Origin: Spinacia oleracea
Taxonomy: Eukaryota > Streptophyta > Magnoliopsida > Caryophyllales > Amaranthaceae
Length of the DNA: 64,000 nt
Reading direction: 5' to 3'
Assembly (NCBI RefSeq): GCF_020520425.1
Contig: NC_079492.1
Span: 112,193,157 to 112,257,156, forward strand
Shown here piece after piece: positions 43,995 to 54,798 of the stretch. Numbering within the stretch: position 1 is the stretch's first letter; the number at the start of each line of letters is the position of its first letter. The position numbers were made by a program, and so were the translations under genes. The notes below the pieces were generated by a model. It made no database searches. It was given only the letters and a program-made list of their open reading frames with translations, and was not told the DNA's origin.

Positions 43995-45785
43995 TTAGTT
44001 CCAGAACGAGGCCACCACATTGTTTACAAAATCTTGATCTTCCATATCGATGTAGGCCTGATTGTAATGCATCTCATTCACAACATCTTGGGCAGGGCGT
44101 GCTACAAAATTTAAATGTTGGAGAAATGGCGGGAATACTAGACTTAATATGGGTTGCAAATGTTTTATTATAGCCTTAAGAAATTATTTAACATGTTGTG
44201 CTATTTAATTTTATTGATGAAATTGTAGTACAGATTGGGATGAATGCAAGTTTATGTGTTTTTGTTTTTTATTACACACTACTGTATTGTTTCCCGCCTA
44301 TACTAAGGGCTGTTGCTGCAGCCAATCAACTAACGAACCAATACCAGCATGAGCAATTAGTAGCCGGGTCCACCATAGATTTAACATTAATTTGCTAATG
44401 AAGTGTGTATGCGTTTTTAATTTCCTCGATGTTATTTGGTTTATCATGTATACATATTAATTAAGTAATTTTCTTATTATTGGTTTTGGGATACGTATGT
44501 GTCCATATTATTGTTATACATAGTTTACATAAGTGTCTTGCTAATAAGGTTGACTAATCCTCGTAACTAGTTCACTTACGTGTCATGGTACTAGGTTATC
44601 CGGGAATGAGAATCGCTCGGGACACATGAAAGGGTTGGCTTAGACGATGAGTTTGCTTAGGTGTCATGGTACTAGGTTATCCGGGAATACGAATCGATCG
44701 GGACACATGAAAGGGTTGGCTTAGACGATCAAGTTTACTTAGGTGTCAGTGTACTAGGTTATCCGGGAATGAGAATTGTTTTGGACACATGAAAGGGTTG
44801 GCTTAGACGATCGAGTTTACTTAGGTGTCATTGTACTAGGTTATCCGGGAATGAAAATTGTTTTGGACACATGAAAGGCTTGGCTAATCCTCGTAACTAG
44901 TTTCCTTAAGTGTCATGGTACTAGGTTATACGGGAATAAGAATTGTTCGGGTCACATGAAGTGTTGGCTTAGACGATCGAGTTCACTTAGGTGTCATGGT
45001 ACTAGGTTATCCGGGAATGAGAATTGTTTTGGACACATGAAAGGGTTGGCTTAGACGATCAAGTTCACTTAGGTGTCATGGTACTAGGTTATCCGGGAAT
45101 GAGAATTGTTTTTGGACACATGAAAGGGTTGGCTTAGAGGATGAGTTTACTTAGGTGTCATGGTAGTAGGTTATCCGGGAATGAGAATTGTTCGGGACAC
45201 ATGAAAGGATTGGCTTAGACGATCGAGTTTACTTAGGTGTAAATGTACTAAGTTATCCGGGAATGAGAATTGTTTGGACACATGAAAAGGTTGGCTTTGA
45301 TAGAGGGAGCTTACACGTACTTTATTTGTCCATAAAAACACACGAGACACCTAACATACTCGAAAAAATTAGAACAATTAGATCGAAATAACCATCTAAT
45401 TAATAAATACATTAATACCGAGTTTGGTCGTTAGTGATAGAAATATTTGAAAAGAATGTAACATAAATAACAATTTAATTATTATTAATTTGTAAGGAGG
45501 GTGCACAACTAGGATATTATTTATATTTTCCTTTTATTTTCATCAAAAGTTAATTTTACTAACACCCTTATCCTTGTACTCCTTCTTTATTCTATTACCA
45601 ATTACAAACAATTCAAAACCCGTCATGTAAGCATAACGATGGCAAATTTCACTAAACTCAAGACCGGACTCAAAACACATTCCTGGACAAGGGGTGGTAG
45701 GCGTAGTTGAATTCACAATAGTTCCTTCTCCGACGACGGGTTCAACATTAAGGTCTATACTAACCATTGTACTCTGGAATAACAA
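43995..45785 (-). pseudogene. Possible FAR1/FRS-like gene or fragment with a minisatellite in its intron
   Basis: The minus-strand reading 45785-45543 contains PCPGMCFESGLEFSEICHRY and AYMTGFELFV, which resembles the start of the FAR1 DNA-binding domain (a WRKY-GCM1-type zinc-binding fold derived from MULE transposases). The zinc-binding residues that should follow are not found. A second candidate exon at 44101-43995 starts after an acceptor (TTTTGTAG) and ends in a stop (MEDQDFVNNVVASFWN). Between them is an 82-bp minisatellite. I cannot show that the two pieces belong to one transcript; the first could be an isolated fragment. Confidence 0.35.
44545..45300. repeat. 82-bp minisatellite, nine copies
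   Basis: The block CTAGGTTATCCGGGAATGAG starts at 44591, 44672, 44754, 44836, 44921, 45002, 45084, 45166 and 45248, a spacing of 81-85 bp. Units also share GGACACATGAAAGGGTTGGC and TTACTTAGGTGTCAT. Divergence between copies is low (a few percent to about ten percent). Confidence 0.95.
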
Positions 45786-46536
45786 ATGAAATTAAACAAG
45801 TTAATTATTAATACAAATTTAAATAAATCATACAATGCTTTTATACATATAAATAGGTATGTCCATTTTACCATATTTATTCATATAATCAAATAATTAA
45901 TTCATATACTAGCATATAATTTCATTTTTAATTTCACATATACAATTAATTTAATAAGAAAAGTTAACATACATAAATTACTCACGAAAATAAATGATCA
46001 CACACATAAGGTACATAGGTTTCTCCGTCATCATAAACTAACAACATTGGTTACTCCGCTTGATAAATTGATGGTTTATAGATTATACGACAATGATAAA
46101 ATCTCAATAAGTTAATTCGGATTCACTAAGAAAAATAAAATAAAACGACAACAAATTATTAAGTAACTAAGTTACACGATTAATTAGTAAGTGCTTTGCA
46201 TTACATTAGAAGTAGAAATGGAGTTCAAGAGTATTCATTTCTGACAAGAAGCCTGGTAAGTGATAATCTTCTGTGGAAAAATCTCGTAATCAGATAGTTA
46301 GAGTTCACCTTCACTTTGGTTTTTTTTTTTTTTTTTTTTAAGGGGAAATTTGGGCGGGCAAATTTTCAGGAGAGTTTTGGGCGGTGAAAGACCCGCTGTG
46401 AAGAGGAAAGTGGCGGAAAAACTGAAAACATTTCCCCCCTAAAGTATAACATTTCCCACCTAAATCAAAAAATAGTAATCTGACATGTCTTTCAACCATT
46501 GCATTTTAAATACAATCAGCTTAAAACCATTTTATG
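45786..46536. other. AT-rich sequence without a recognised gene
   Basis: No coding region is visible. A T-run of about 20 bases lies at 46320-46339. The stretch is upstream of the FAR1-like reading on the minus strand and could hold its promoter. Confidence 0.4.
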
Positions 46537-47301
46537 CTATGTTACTCCGACACTTTGCCCGGCGGTGGGTGTCGGTGTCGACACGACTCGACCCGCGACA
46601 CGACACTCGACACATGTCCGGGGAGGTGTCGACACCGGTGTCGGAAAAGGATCATAAAATCAAGTGTCGAGTCTTTTTTCTTTAATGTAGATCTGAATTT
46701 GCACCCAACATATATTGGGGATTTTGGTCTTGATGAGGCGAATTGGCCGGAAAAAATGGTGGGTACATGCTGTGACCGGTGGTGAGGGTGAGATAACATG
46801 TGGTGAGGGTGAGGTCGTGAAGCACGAGGGAGGCAGCTGAACGGCTGAATTAATAAAAAAAAAGGTGGGCCTATGTACTTTAATTAAAACATTAATAGTT
46901 GTATAGTTGTCACTGTCACATGGAGCTGTTTTCAAAAATATATTTTATTTAATCTTTTTAGTTTTTGACAGCTTTTACTTTTTGTTTTGTTTTTTTACCC
47001 CATTTACCTTCCCTAGATAAAAACTTTCATTTTTCCTAGACCAACACTTTCAGCTGCCCATTAAATACAGTGTACCGTATTATTTTTTTCTTTATTTCTA
47101 ATGTTTAATTTGAGAAATTTTTTAGTTTATTTGTAGAAAGTGTCGTTTTTTTCCGACACTTTCTATGGTAGACGTGTCTAAAAACCTAGTCAAGACACTC
47201 TTTTGACCGTGTCGAAGTGTCTACAAAATTTTTGATCAGAGTGTCAGACACTCCGACACCTTGTCGGACACGACACCGACACTCGTGTCTGAGCAACATA
47301 G
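46537..47301. mobile_element. hAT-type MITE (765 bp)
   Basis: A perfect 8-bp duplication ATTTTATG flanks the insert (46529-46536 and 47302-47309). The ends are CTATGTTACTCCGACACT and, from the other side, CTATGTTGCTCAGACACG, matching at 14 or 15 of 18 positions. Both termini are rich in CGACAC/GTGTCG words. The open frames in it are short and read through the repeats, so no protein is called. Confidence 0.9.
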
Positions 47302-49171
47302 ATTTTATGTGTATGAACTCCCAGAAAATAAATTGGAGTTAGAAGTGCTACTTGTTTTTTAGGTTGCCCACATTTATGTCAAGTACTGCTCATTTTATTA
47401 AAAAACAACATTTATATATAAAGTGCTGCACTGCTGCTCATATTATAAAAAGTTGACATCAAGTTGCTTGTGTACAAGCCGCACTTGAAAAATGTAAAGT
47501 ATTGTCCTTTCAAGTTTTGCTTTGAAAATACAGCACTTGAGGCCTGTTTCAAAGCAGTATGTTGATTATCGACAAGATTATAGAAAAGCTAGACCATGGC
47601 TTTGAAATAAAAATATCAAAATGAATAGGTAAATCCAAATCCAATTTTTGCTTTATAAAAGCAAGTTTCCATATCTTAGTATCATAAACTCATGACATAT
47701 AGGCTTGGATCTTAAACTCTTAAAGCATGATAAGTATAGTCTAATCATATGACAAGGGGTAACTTTTATGAGACGATTTTGAGTTGTCTTAGTACCTGTT
47801 TTGATGTTCTATACAATTTAAGTTCTGGGTGGTTGTTGTATTTGCATGTAAATGTTGTTTCTATCCGCAGGTTTGTTTTCGGGAACCTTTTTTTATACTA
47901 GTTGTTGGATCGTGCGCACAATCCCCCAAGGTATATAAAATTATTTTTGTAAAAATGTTACTTAAAAGCTAGGAACTTACAACTTGTGGTAAATGCTAGA
48001 AATGATATGTTAAAGTTAGATGTTGGATTTACATGTAACAGGAAATAGAAACTATATGCGTTTTAATTGATGGTTCGAAGGTACAATATATAGGAAATTA
48101 TACCCAAAAAAAACAATACATTTTGTATAGCAATGGAAGGGTAAAACCGTAAATGCTCTATTGTTAAGAATAAGACAAAATAAAACAAAGAAGGAAATGA
48201 AGGACATGCACGTAAATGCACTATTGGGTGAATAGTAATCAAAGTATGAAGCTTTATAAGTGTTAGGATTTTGGTTGTCTTTGCTTTGATTGCAAAACTT
48301 TTTACGGGATTTTGAGTTGTCTTGGTACCTGTTGTGATGTTGTATACAAGTTTTGTCTTGTTATTGTATTTGCATGTGAAAGTTATTTCTAGCCGCAGGT
48401 CTGAAATTCGGGAACTTTTTTTATATTTTGGTGGTCTTTGCTTTGATTGTGAATTTTCTTATTTGGTTCTAATTGCAACAAAAAAAGTTGATCAAGAATA
48501 CTGAGAAATTGAGAATAAGCCGCATACATAAAAGAAAAACATGCAAAAGAATCACATGGAGAATCCTCAAAATGAGGGGAAAGCTACACAGGGACATTTT
48601 TCTTAAGCCAGCCTGCTGATATTGATAGCTGACTTAATCTCAACTTCTCACCCCTTTGTACAACATGCCAGAAACCACAACTTCTCACCCCTTTGTACTA
48701 ATCCTAGATACACAACAACACAGCCCAGTGGTTCCAAAATAATCAAGTAGATTAGTAAGCAGAGCAGTACGCAGCAGCAACAGTGCAGATCAGAGTGCAG
48801 AGCAGTATGCAGCAGCAGTGCAGATCAGTAACATAGACTAAAACCAAGATTTGAATTTCCAACTATCTTACAAAACCAATACACACCTATAGCAGCAAAC
48901 TGAAAGAAACAGAAATAATTTTCGCCAAGATTCGCCAGGAAGAAAAGTCAAATAAATATACCTCCCAATAGTAGCCAAATCAGGTTTCCCCTCCCAACTA
49001 GTGCAATGTGTTCCAATTTTCCAGGGAAAACTCTGTAGACACCTGTGAGCACATTGCACAAACAAAATTGTCACGACAGACTCTCCTACAGAAGAAAACC
49101 TAGAGATCAACAGAAGGTTTAAGGTTTTGAAACTAACTTTAAAGATATAATTACAAAGTGTGAAATTACTA
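47302..49171. other. Non-coding stretch with AAGTGCTGC repeats and a direct duplication
   Basis: From 47340 to 47540 the words AAGTGCTGC, GCAGCACTTG and their variants recur in both orientations, like 22095-22250. A segment of about 120 bp (TTTTGAGTTGTCTTAGTACC onward) at 47788-47905 recurs at 48309-48425 with some changes, a direct duplication 521 bp apart. A CAGCAG-rich patch lies at 48768-48835. There is no gene. Confidence 0.55.
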
Positions 49172-49460
49172 CTCCCTCCGTATTTATTTAAGAGATACAC
49201 TTGGCCGGGCACGGGTATTAAGAAAAAGAATTGAATGAAATAAAATAATAAAACAAGTGGGGTTGAATAGATATTTTAATAAGAAAAACAAGTGGGGACC
49301 ATGTCATTTTAGGGAGTAGGGGGTGGGGGTGGGGGTGGGGTGTAGATATATTATTTAATTAGATGGTGGGGTTGATAAGTTACTAAAAATGGCAAGTGTA
49401 TCTCTTAAATAAATACGGCCGGAAAAGGCAAGTGTATCCCTTAAATAAATCCAGAGGGAG
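49172..49460. mobile_element. Stowaway (Tc1/mariner) MITE, 289 bp
   Basis: The left end CTCCCTCCGTATTTATTTAA and the right end (inverted CTCCCTCTGGATTTATTTAA) form the classic Stowaway TIR, with TA duplicated at 49170-49171 and 49461-49462. The right side carries a second, partial copy of the end sequence near 49390-49425. A G-rich tract (49319-49340) lies inside. Confidence 0.9.
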
Positions 49461-49462
49461 TA

Positions 49463-51681
49463 CAAGACAAAGATTATCATAGTATACTCAAGCATCTTGA
49501 CTAACTCTCCGATCCAGAAAATCAGAAATACAAACACCATCTAACACTTCCAATATACTTAATCCTAACTAATAACAGTTCACAAATAATACGAAATACT
49601 GAACTTGCTACAGAAAAAATGTACGATTGAAATAACTACTAATAGAATCACAAATTCACAAGAGGGTGTTGTCACTCCCAAATCCATGAATTTCGTCATT
49701 GATTTTCAACAAATAATTAGCTCATGAAACAGATTCAATTTATAATTAGCCAAGTTTCTGTAGTAGATGAAATCATGAAGAAAACAGATATTTGGGTAAT
49801 TAAGTAGCTGAAAATGTAGCCTATTGACATGGGAAGCATGGAAAACAGTACAAGAATAGGAAGCAAACTTGACAAATAGCCCAGACAGGCTTGTAAACAT
49901 GAACTACATTTCTCCAGCCAGTTGCTGGTTTTTTGGGAGGAAAATAACGAATTGGATCAACCGATCAACTATCAGAAAGAACCAAATCTACTGCACTAAC
50001 AATATGCAAAATGTAAAACTTACAAACATAGAGCATAAGGTACATAACAAAAGATAAAATCTACATGATGAGACAGGACTTCTTTTACCAAGAAGCAGCC
50101 CCCCACTTTTAACACAGAGTTTATCAAGAGCATATAAAATGTCAGAAATCAAACACCAAAGTCTGGTTTACTAGGGATATGTACATTCACTACCGTTTCA
50201 AAGAGATGACCTTACTGTGGTAGATAAGATATAAGAAACCAAAGACAACCGTGCTAAAGGATGTTCAACAGTGTAATTACTATCCATACAAAGACATTTG
50301 ATATGCACAAAACCATTTTCCCTTACGGGGCTGGTAGAATCCAAGCTCAGTAGATCGTCTATACATAAAAGCACAACAAATTCAATAATATTATCAACTG
50401 TACCTGCAGTAACTTCTGTTTATGCAGCAACATCCAAAGTGCTGCCAGCTTCCTGTTTTTCAAGACTTCCTCCAACAGAAGCAATTGTTGTTGGTCGCTA
50501 GTCAACATAGATGATAATATCATACCTCTGCAATGATTAGGTAGAGAGGTATATTAAACAATTCATATTAAAGATTGAGCATGGAAATGCCAATTAGTTT
50601 CAATACACAAAGGATAAACAGGGTAGATGTTCAATCAAGATTAAAAACTACACCACATATCTCCCGAAGTTGAAACACAAGGATATATTTCATTAAAGAT
50701 AGAGTAACAGGATGTCAATGGCTCAGATTTATTCTAGTTTTGATGGGTTAATAAGTCAGTTCAAATAAAAGACATCACAAAAGTGATAGATCATACCAGG
50801 TGATGTTTCCAGATATACTTGGCCATGCTTCGATTGTCTTTCACTAAAACTAGACCAAGAATCTGCAATGAGCTTCAGAAAATAAGACTTCAGAATTCCT
50901 CTTATAGGTAACAGAGATAAATATAAGTGCAGAATCATGTATATGACAAGGGGAATCCATGTCAGATTATCTATGCAATCTAGTAATTGAAAATTGTAAT
51001 TTGAGTTTTGACATGTAAGAATGGAAGGAGAAGCGGTTGTGTTTGATTGAAGGGGAAGTGCTCCACTTGTCACCTGGCTTGATATATAACCACAACACTC
51101 ACCGGCATTACATATAAACAAAAAAAAAGCCCCAACAAACAGATCCAAATTAGACGCAAAGTTCCTGTCATACCTGATACCTATAACCTATACGTCTCTT
51201 AAAGCTCATCCACATCCTAATTCAAAGCCTTAAATTTCAAATTTTTTTCTAGAATAAATGTATAACACATTAAAAAAGCAGAAAATCTAGCACTTCCCAA
51301 TCACAGTCCAACAAAGTCCAGTAGACCAGATACCAACATGGGGGACAACACCATGATTGATAAAATCTTGATAAAACCTTATTCATCCCCAATGGAAAAC
51401 TGAAATCGGTAGAAACTTTATGTATAAAGCATAAAACAAAACTTATTACCCCAAAAAACGTAATTATTGGTCAAAATGGAAGGAAGAAGACATACTAACC
51501 GCAAATCTTTACCAACATGAAGATTCGAGAATGAGACACCTCATTGTATACAACTGAAAATAATTAAGAGAGGAATCAAACTTCTTGATCACATGTGCGA
51601 GAAACCATAGTATAACACTAAAAAGAGAAGTAATGAGAAGCCAAAAGGGATGCTTTTTCAATTATAATTTAAGCATATTAC
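49463..51681 (-). other. Downstream region of the receptor kinase, no intact gene; one splice-bounded candidate exon
   Basis: Mostly AT-rich. On the minus strand 50527-50404 (124 bp) is bordered by an acceptor (CATTGCAG) and a donor (CAG|GTAC) and is open in one frame (LLLLEEVLKNRKLAALWMLL). I do not recognise it. It may be an exon of a transcript that also includes the HSP90-like piece, or chance. Confidence 0.35.
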
Positions 51682-51831
51682 CTGCTTTAGTCAGAACAAT
51701 GCCATTGTCTATAATCAACAGGGTCTTGTTAACTCCATCAGGAACAAAGGTAATGAACAATCCTGGTTGAGCGTCAAGCTTACTCTTATCCGTCAAAATA
51801 TCAAACCTAATCTGACCCAATTGACCAATCC
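51682..51831 (-). pseudogene. HSP90 N-terminal domain fragment (cytosolic type), one exon
   Basis: HSP90 is an ATP-dependent chaperone. The minus-strand reading between an acceptor (TTTTTATAG) and a donor (AAAGCAG|GTAATA) contains IRFDILTDKSKLDAQPGLFI and NKTLLIIDNGIVLTKA, matching the N-terminal ATPase domain around the conserved ID(S/N)GIGMTKA motif. Here GIGM is GIVL, and the residues before IRF do not match. Neighbouring HSP90 exons are absent, so this is a degenerate fragment. Confidence 0.75.
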
Positions 51832-52199
51832 CTATAAAAAACGCCAAAATAATTACCAGTTAAATGCATCCAAATAGAGCTAGAAGAAAATTAAAACAGA
51901 AACTAAAGAAATAAGACATACAGTACATCAAAAGCACCTCAAAAAATCCAAGAAAAACCAAGCCGGGAGGAGAAAGAAAGTGTAGTGTTGTAGAAACTGC
52001 TTCGAGTTTGCTTTAGAAATTTCACAATGACAAGAAATCAGCCATTATCCACAAATCCCTGAAAAATTAGCAGGAAACCTCAAATTGAAGGGATATAAAG
52101 AAAACAGAGGTACAATTAACATAAAAATAAAAGAAAAAAGAGAAAGACTCATTTCACAATATCAATTTATTTCTCAGACCCATCTAAAGAAACAAGTAA

Positions 52200-52419
52200 T
52201 TATTAATAAAACCTTGTAAAAAGAAATCCGGCAGTTTTTCCTTAAGCTTGCACATGTCTTGCTGCTGCTGCCCCACTTCTGCCAATAATTGCAGAAAAAT
52301 TGAACAAATGAATAACGTTAGTAAAATTCCTAAAACAATATTCTATTCTTCAACTTTGTCAACAAATTGCAACAGTAAGAATATAAATACAAGAGGAACA
52401 CCATACCTGATCCCAATCA
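52200..52419 (-). other. Sequence just downstream of the kinase stop, possible 3-prime UTR with an intron
   Basis: Fourteen bases after the TAA stop a donor-like CAG|GTATGG occurs. A splice-bounded segment (acceptor TTATTGGCAG near 52285, donor CAAG|GTTTTA near 52215) is open in one frame (VGQQQQDMCKLKEKLPDFF). It could be a 3-prime UTR exon or part of a downstream pseudogene; I cannot tell. Confidence 0.3.
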
Positions 52420-54798
52420 TTAGCCAATGGAGATGAAAGGAGTAAGAAGATTCTCGCCATCTGACATAAGGCTGTCAATCCCTCGATCAATCTCAGTGGC
52501 ATTTGCAGTGTTAACTGACTCATCCTCGTCTGTGAGTGGAGTCTCCAATTGTTGCACTTTCTCTAGTCTCCATAATACATCTCCCATAGAAGGCCTATGA
52601 ATACTCCTCTCAGCCACACACGCCCCTGCAATATTCCAATATTCTTGTAGACAATCTGAGTTTATTGTTCCTTGTAGTTGTGGATCAATAATTTGCTCAA
52701 GCGGCTTATCCTTCTGCAAACATTGAGCCCATTCAACTAAATTCACTGGATTTTCTGGATCTGTGTTATCAATGGCAGGTCGTGCACAGACAACCTCAAA
52801 CAACACTACTCCAAACGAGTAGATATCTGACTTATGAGTCAACTTCCTTTTAAAGAAGTATTCAGGGTCGAGGTATCCGAAACTGCCCTTAACTTCAACA
52901 CTAACATCAGGCTGATTAGGCCCAGGCACAATTGTGCAAAGCCCGAAGTCCGCAATTCTGGCATTCAGGTTCTTATCAAGCAGTATATTTCCAGACTTGA
53001 CATCTCCATGAACCACTCCGTTTTCAACTTCTGTACGACCTGTACCAGTATGGAGGTAATGAAGTCCCTTTGCTACTCCAATACAAATCTCAAGTCTTTG
53101 CAACCAGCTAAGGCATGATTTCTTTTCTTTTCCATAGAGATGACTCTTAAGGGTCCCATTCTCCATATAGTCATACACCAAAATCATCTCAAGGCCTTCA
53201 TCACAATACCCAACCAGATAGACTAGGTGTTTATGTCGGAATTGTGAGAGCAATTTTATTTCAGTGAAAAACTCGTATTGGCCTTGAGAATTATCTCGAC
53301 TTCCCCTTTTGACAGCAACATCTGTGTTGTCTAACACACCCTTATATACCGTCCCAAAACCTCCTTTTCCGATGACCCTGCTCTTATCAAAATGGTTCGT
53401 AGCATGTAGAATGGTTGCTAAAGTGATGCGAGTTGCCGAGTTTGAAGCTAGTACAGTGAGATTAGTCTCTGGAGTGAGAGAATATGGAGAGTGAGACTTC
53501 TTTCTCCTATGAAAGAGAAAGCCAATTCCAACAAACACAAACAGAATGACAGACCCAACAGTTACCCCCACTATCATCCTTATCTTATTCTTCGAACCAG
53601 AACCAGATTGTGAGGAAGGGGGAACAAGTGAGGAAGCCGTAGTCGCAGCAAGGATTTTGTAGTTGTTCAACTTCATTATTTCCAACCCATTTAAAATACC
53701 ATCACGTTGAGCCTCATATGCTATAGGTGGTCCAATTTGTACAACGAGTTGATTGGTGTCCATTGCAGTAGGGGTAACAAAATCCAAGAAAACTGGGGTA
53801 CCCAAACGCCCCTTACTCAAAACCTCTAGGTCTAAGCTTTCTTTAACTGTGTATGAATTAACATAAATGTTGAAAGACAGCTCACCTAAATCCTCACTAA
53901 CAATGTCACAGAAGTGAAACCTAATAAGATATTGAAACCCTAGACTGATATCAAAACTCCATGTGATATTAAAACTTTCTCTAGGATTATCAATATGTCT
54001 GCAACTACCATAAACTGCTAATGGTGCGTCGTCTTTTGTTGCGACACCAACACTCTTGGCATAGCTTACAACCTTCCTATTCTGGACAACCCCGGTGAAA
54101 TTCTTGTTTTCTAAGTAGTTGTCGTCCTGAATCCATGTACGCCACAAAGGATCATTGTTATAGCTCACAAGTGGGCCTCCCATATTTATGCGGAACAAAG
54201 TTTCAAAAGCTCTATAGGTAAGTCCTATGTTGTCGTCTTGAACAGGAGGAACTGATATGGCGTCATTTTGGATCAGCACATCAGGAACCAACACTACTTC
54301 GAATGCGTTAAGAAATGCCATGGAATTATCAGCTGGTTCTAAAAATATATTAAGATTGCTTGAAGTGACATTTAGTGAGAACTCTCTCACAACGGGATAT
54401 TGTGGAGGGGTAAAGTCCCTAAGAACCAAAAAACGGCCGATGGAAACCCAAAATTTTGATTTTCTTAAATCAAAACTTTTATTAGTGAATGGAAAAAAAT
54501 GTAACCTGATGAAATATCTTCCTACTCGGCCAATTGGAAGCTTATACGTTGTTTTTCCATTGAAAATTCGTGCTGTCTTATACAACAACGAACTGTTGTT
54601 ATTAACAGAACAATTCGAAAGAACCTGATTTGAGGTTGTCAGATACTTAGATGAGTATTTATCCGCCATGAACAAGCGATCCCCAATTATTGTATTTGAT
54701 TGTGATCCACAATCAATAAAAATATTACCCCCATAAGCCTTGAAAGAAATGCAAATCAGTAACAAAATCCAGTAGAACAAGCTATATTTATAGGCCAT
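52420..54798 (-). CDS. CrRLK1L-family receptor-like kinase (FERONIA/THESEUS type), 792 residues
   Basis: A plasma-membrane receptor kinase of the malectin-like group that senses cell-wall state or RALF peptides. Order: signal peptide (1-24, hydrophobic, then GGNIFIDCGS), malectin-like extracellular region (about 25-380), Ser-rich linker, one membrane segment (about 408-429, then HRRKK), and a Ser/Thr kinase domain (about 474-745). The kinase shows GKGGFGTVYKG, Lys497 in VAVKR, Glu513, Asp599 in HGDVKSGN, DFG at 617-619 and a GSFGYLDPEY activation loop. The HRD arginine is Gly598, and about five extra residues (TEVEN) precede it. One exon, as usual for the family; the start AAAAATGGCC has a good context. 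No stop or frame change is visible, so I judge it functional. Neighbours are all transposons. Confidence 0.95.
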   Translation of the reverse strand: MAYKYSLFYWILLLICISFKAYGGNIFIDCGSQSNTIIGDRLFMADKYSSKYLTTSNQVLSNCSVNNNSSLLYKTARIFNGKTTYKLPIGRVGRYFIRLHFFPFTNKSFDLRKSKFWVSIGRFLVLRDFTPPQYPVVREFSLNVTSSNLNIFLEPADNSMAFLNAFEVVLVPDVLIQNDAISVPPVQDDNIGLTYRAFETLFRINMGGPLVSYNNDPLWRTWIQDDNYLENKNFTGVVQNRKVVSYAKSVGVATKDDAPLAVYGSCRHIDNPRESFNITWSFDISLGFQYLIRFHFCDIVSEDLGELSFNIYVNSYTVKESLDLEVLSKGRLGTPVFLDFVTPTAMDTNQLVVQIGPPIAYEAQRDGILNGLEIMKLNNYKILAATTASSLVPPSSQSGSGSKNKIRMIVGVTVGSVILFVFVGIGFLFHRRKKSHSPYSLTPETNLTVLASNSATRITLATILHATNHFDKSRVIGKGGFGTVYKGVLDNTDVAVKRGSRDNSQGQYEFFTEIKLLSQFRHKHLVYLVGYCDEGLEMILVYDYMENGTLKSHLYGKEKKSCLSWLQRLEICIGVAKGLHYLHTGTGRTEVENGVVHGDVKSGNILLDKNLNARIADFGLCTIVPGPNQPDVSVEVKGSFGYLDPEYFFKRKLTHKSDIYSFGVVLFEVVCARPAIDNTDPENPVNLVEWAQCLQKDKPLEQIIDPQLQGTINSDCLQEYWNIAGACVAERSIHRPSMGDVLWRLEKVQQLETPLTDEDESVNTANATEIDRGIDSLMSDGENLLTPFISIG

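Noticed and set aside
46534-46935. Open frames of 66-91 codons
   Set aside because: They lie within the hAT MITE and follow its CGACAC repeats or AT-rich body.
50756-51148. 130-codon minus-strand open frame with a hydrophobic start
   Set aside because: AT-rich, no recognisable domain, no supporting splice or start context; likely chance.
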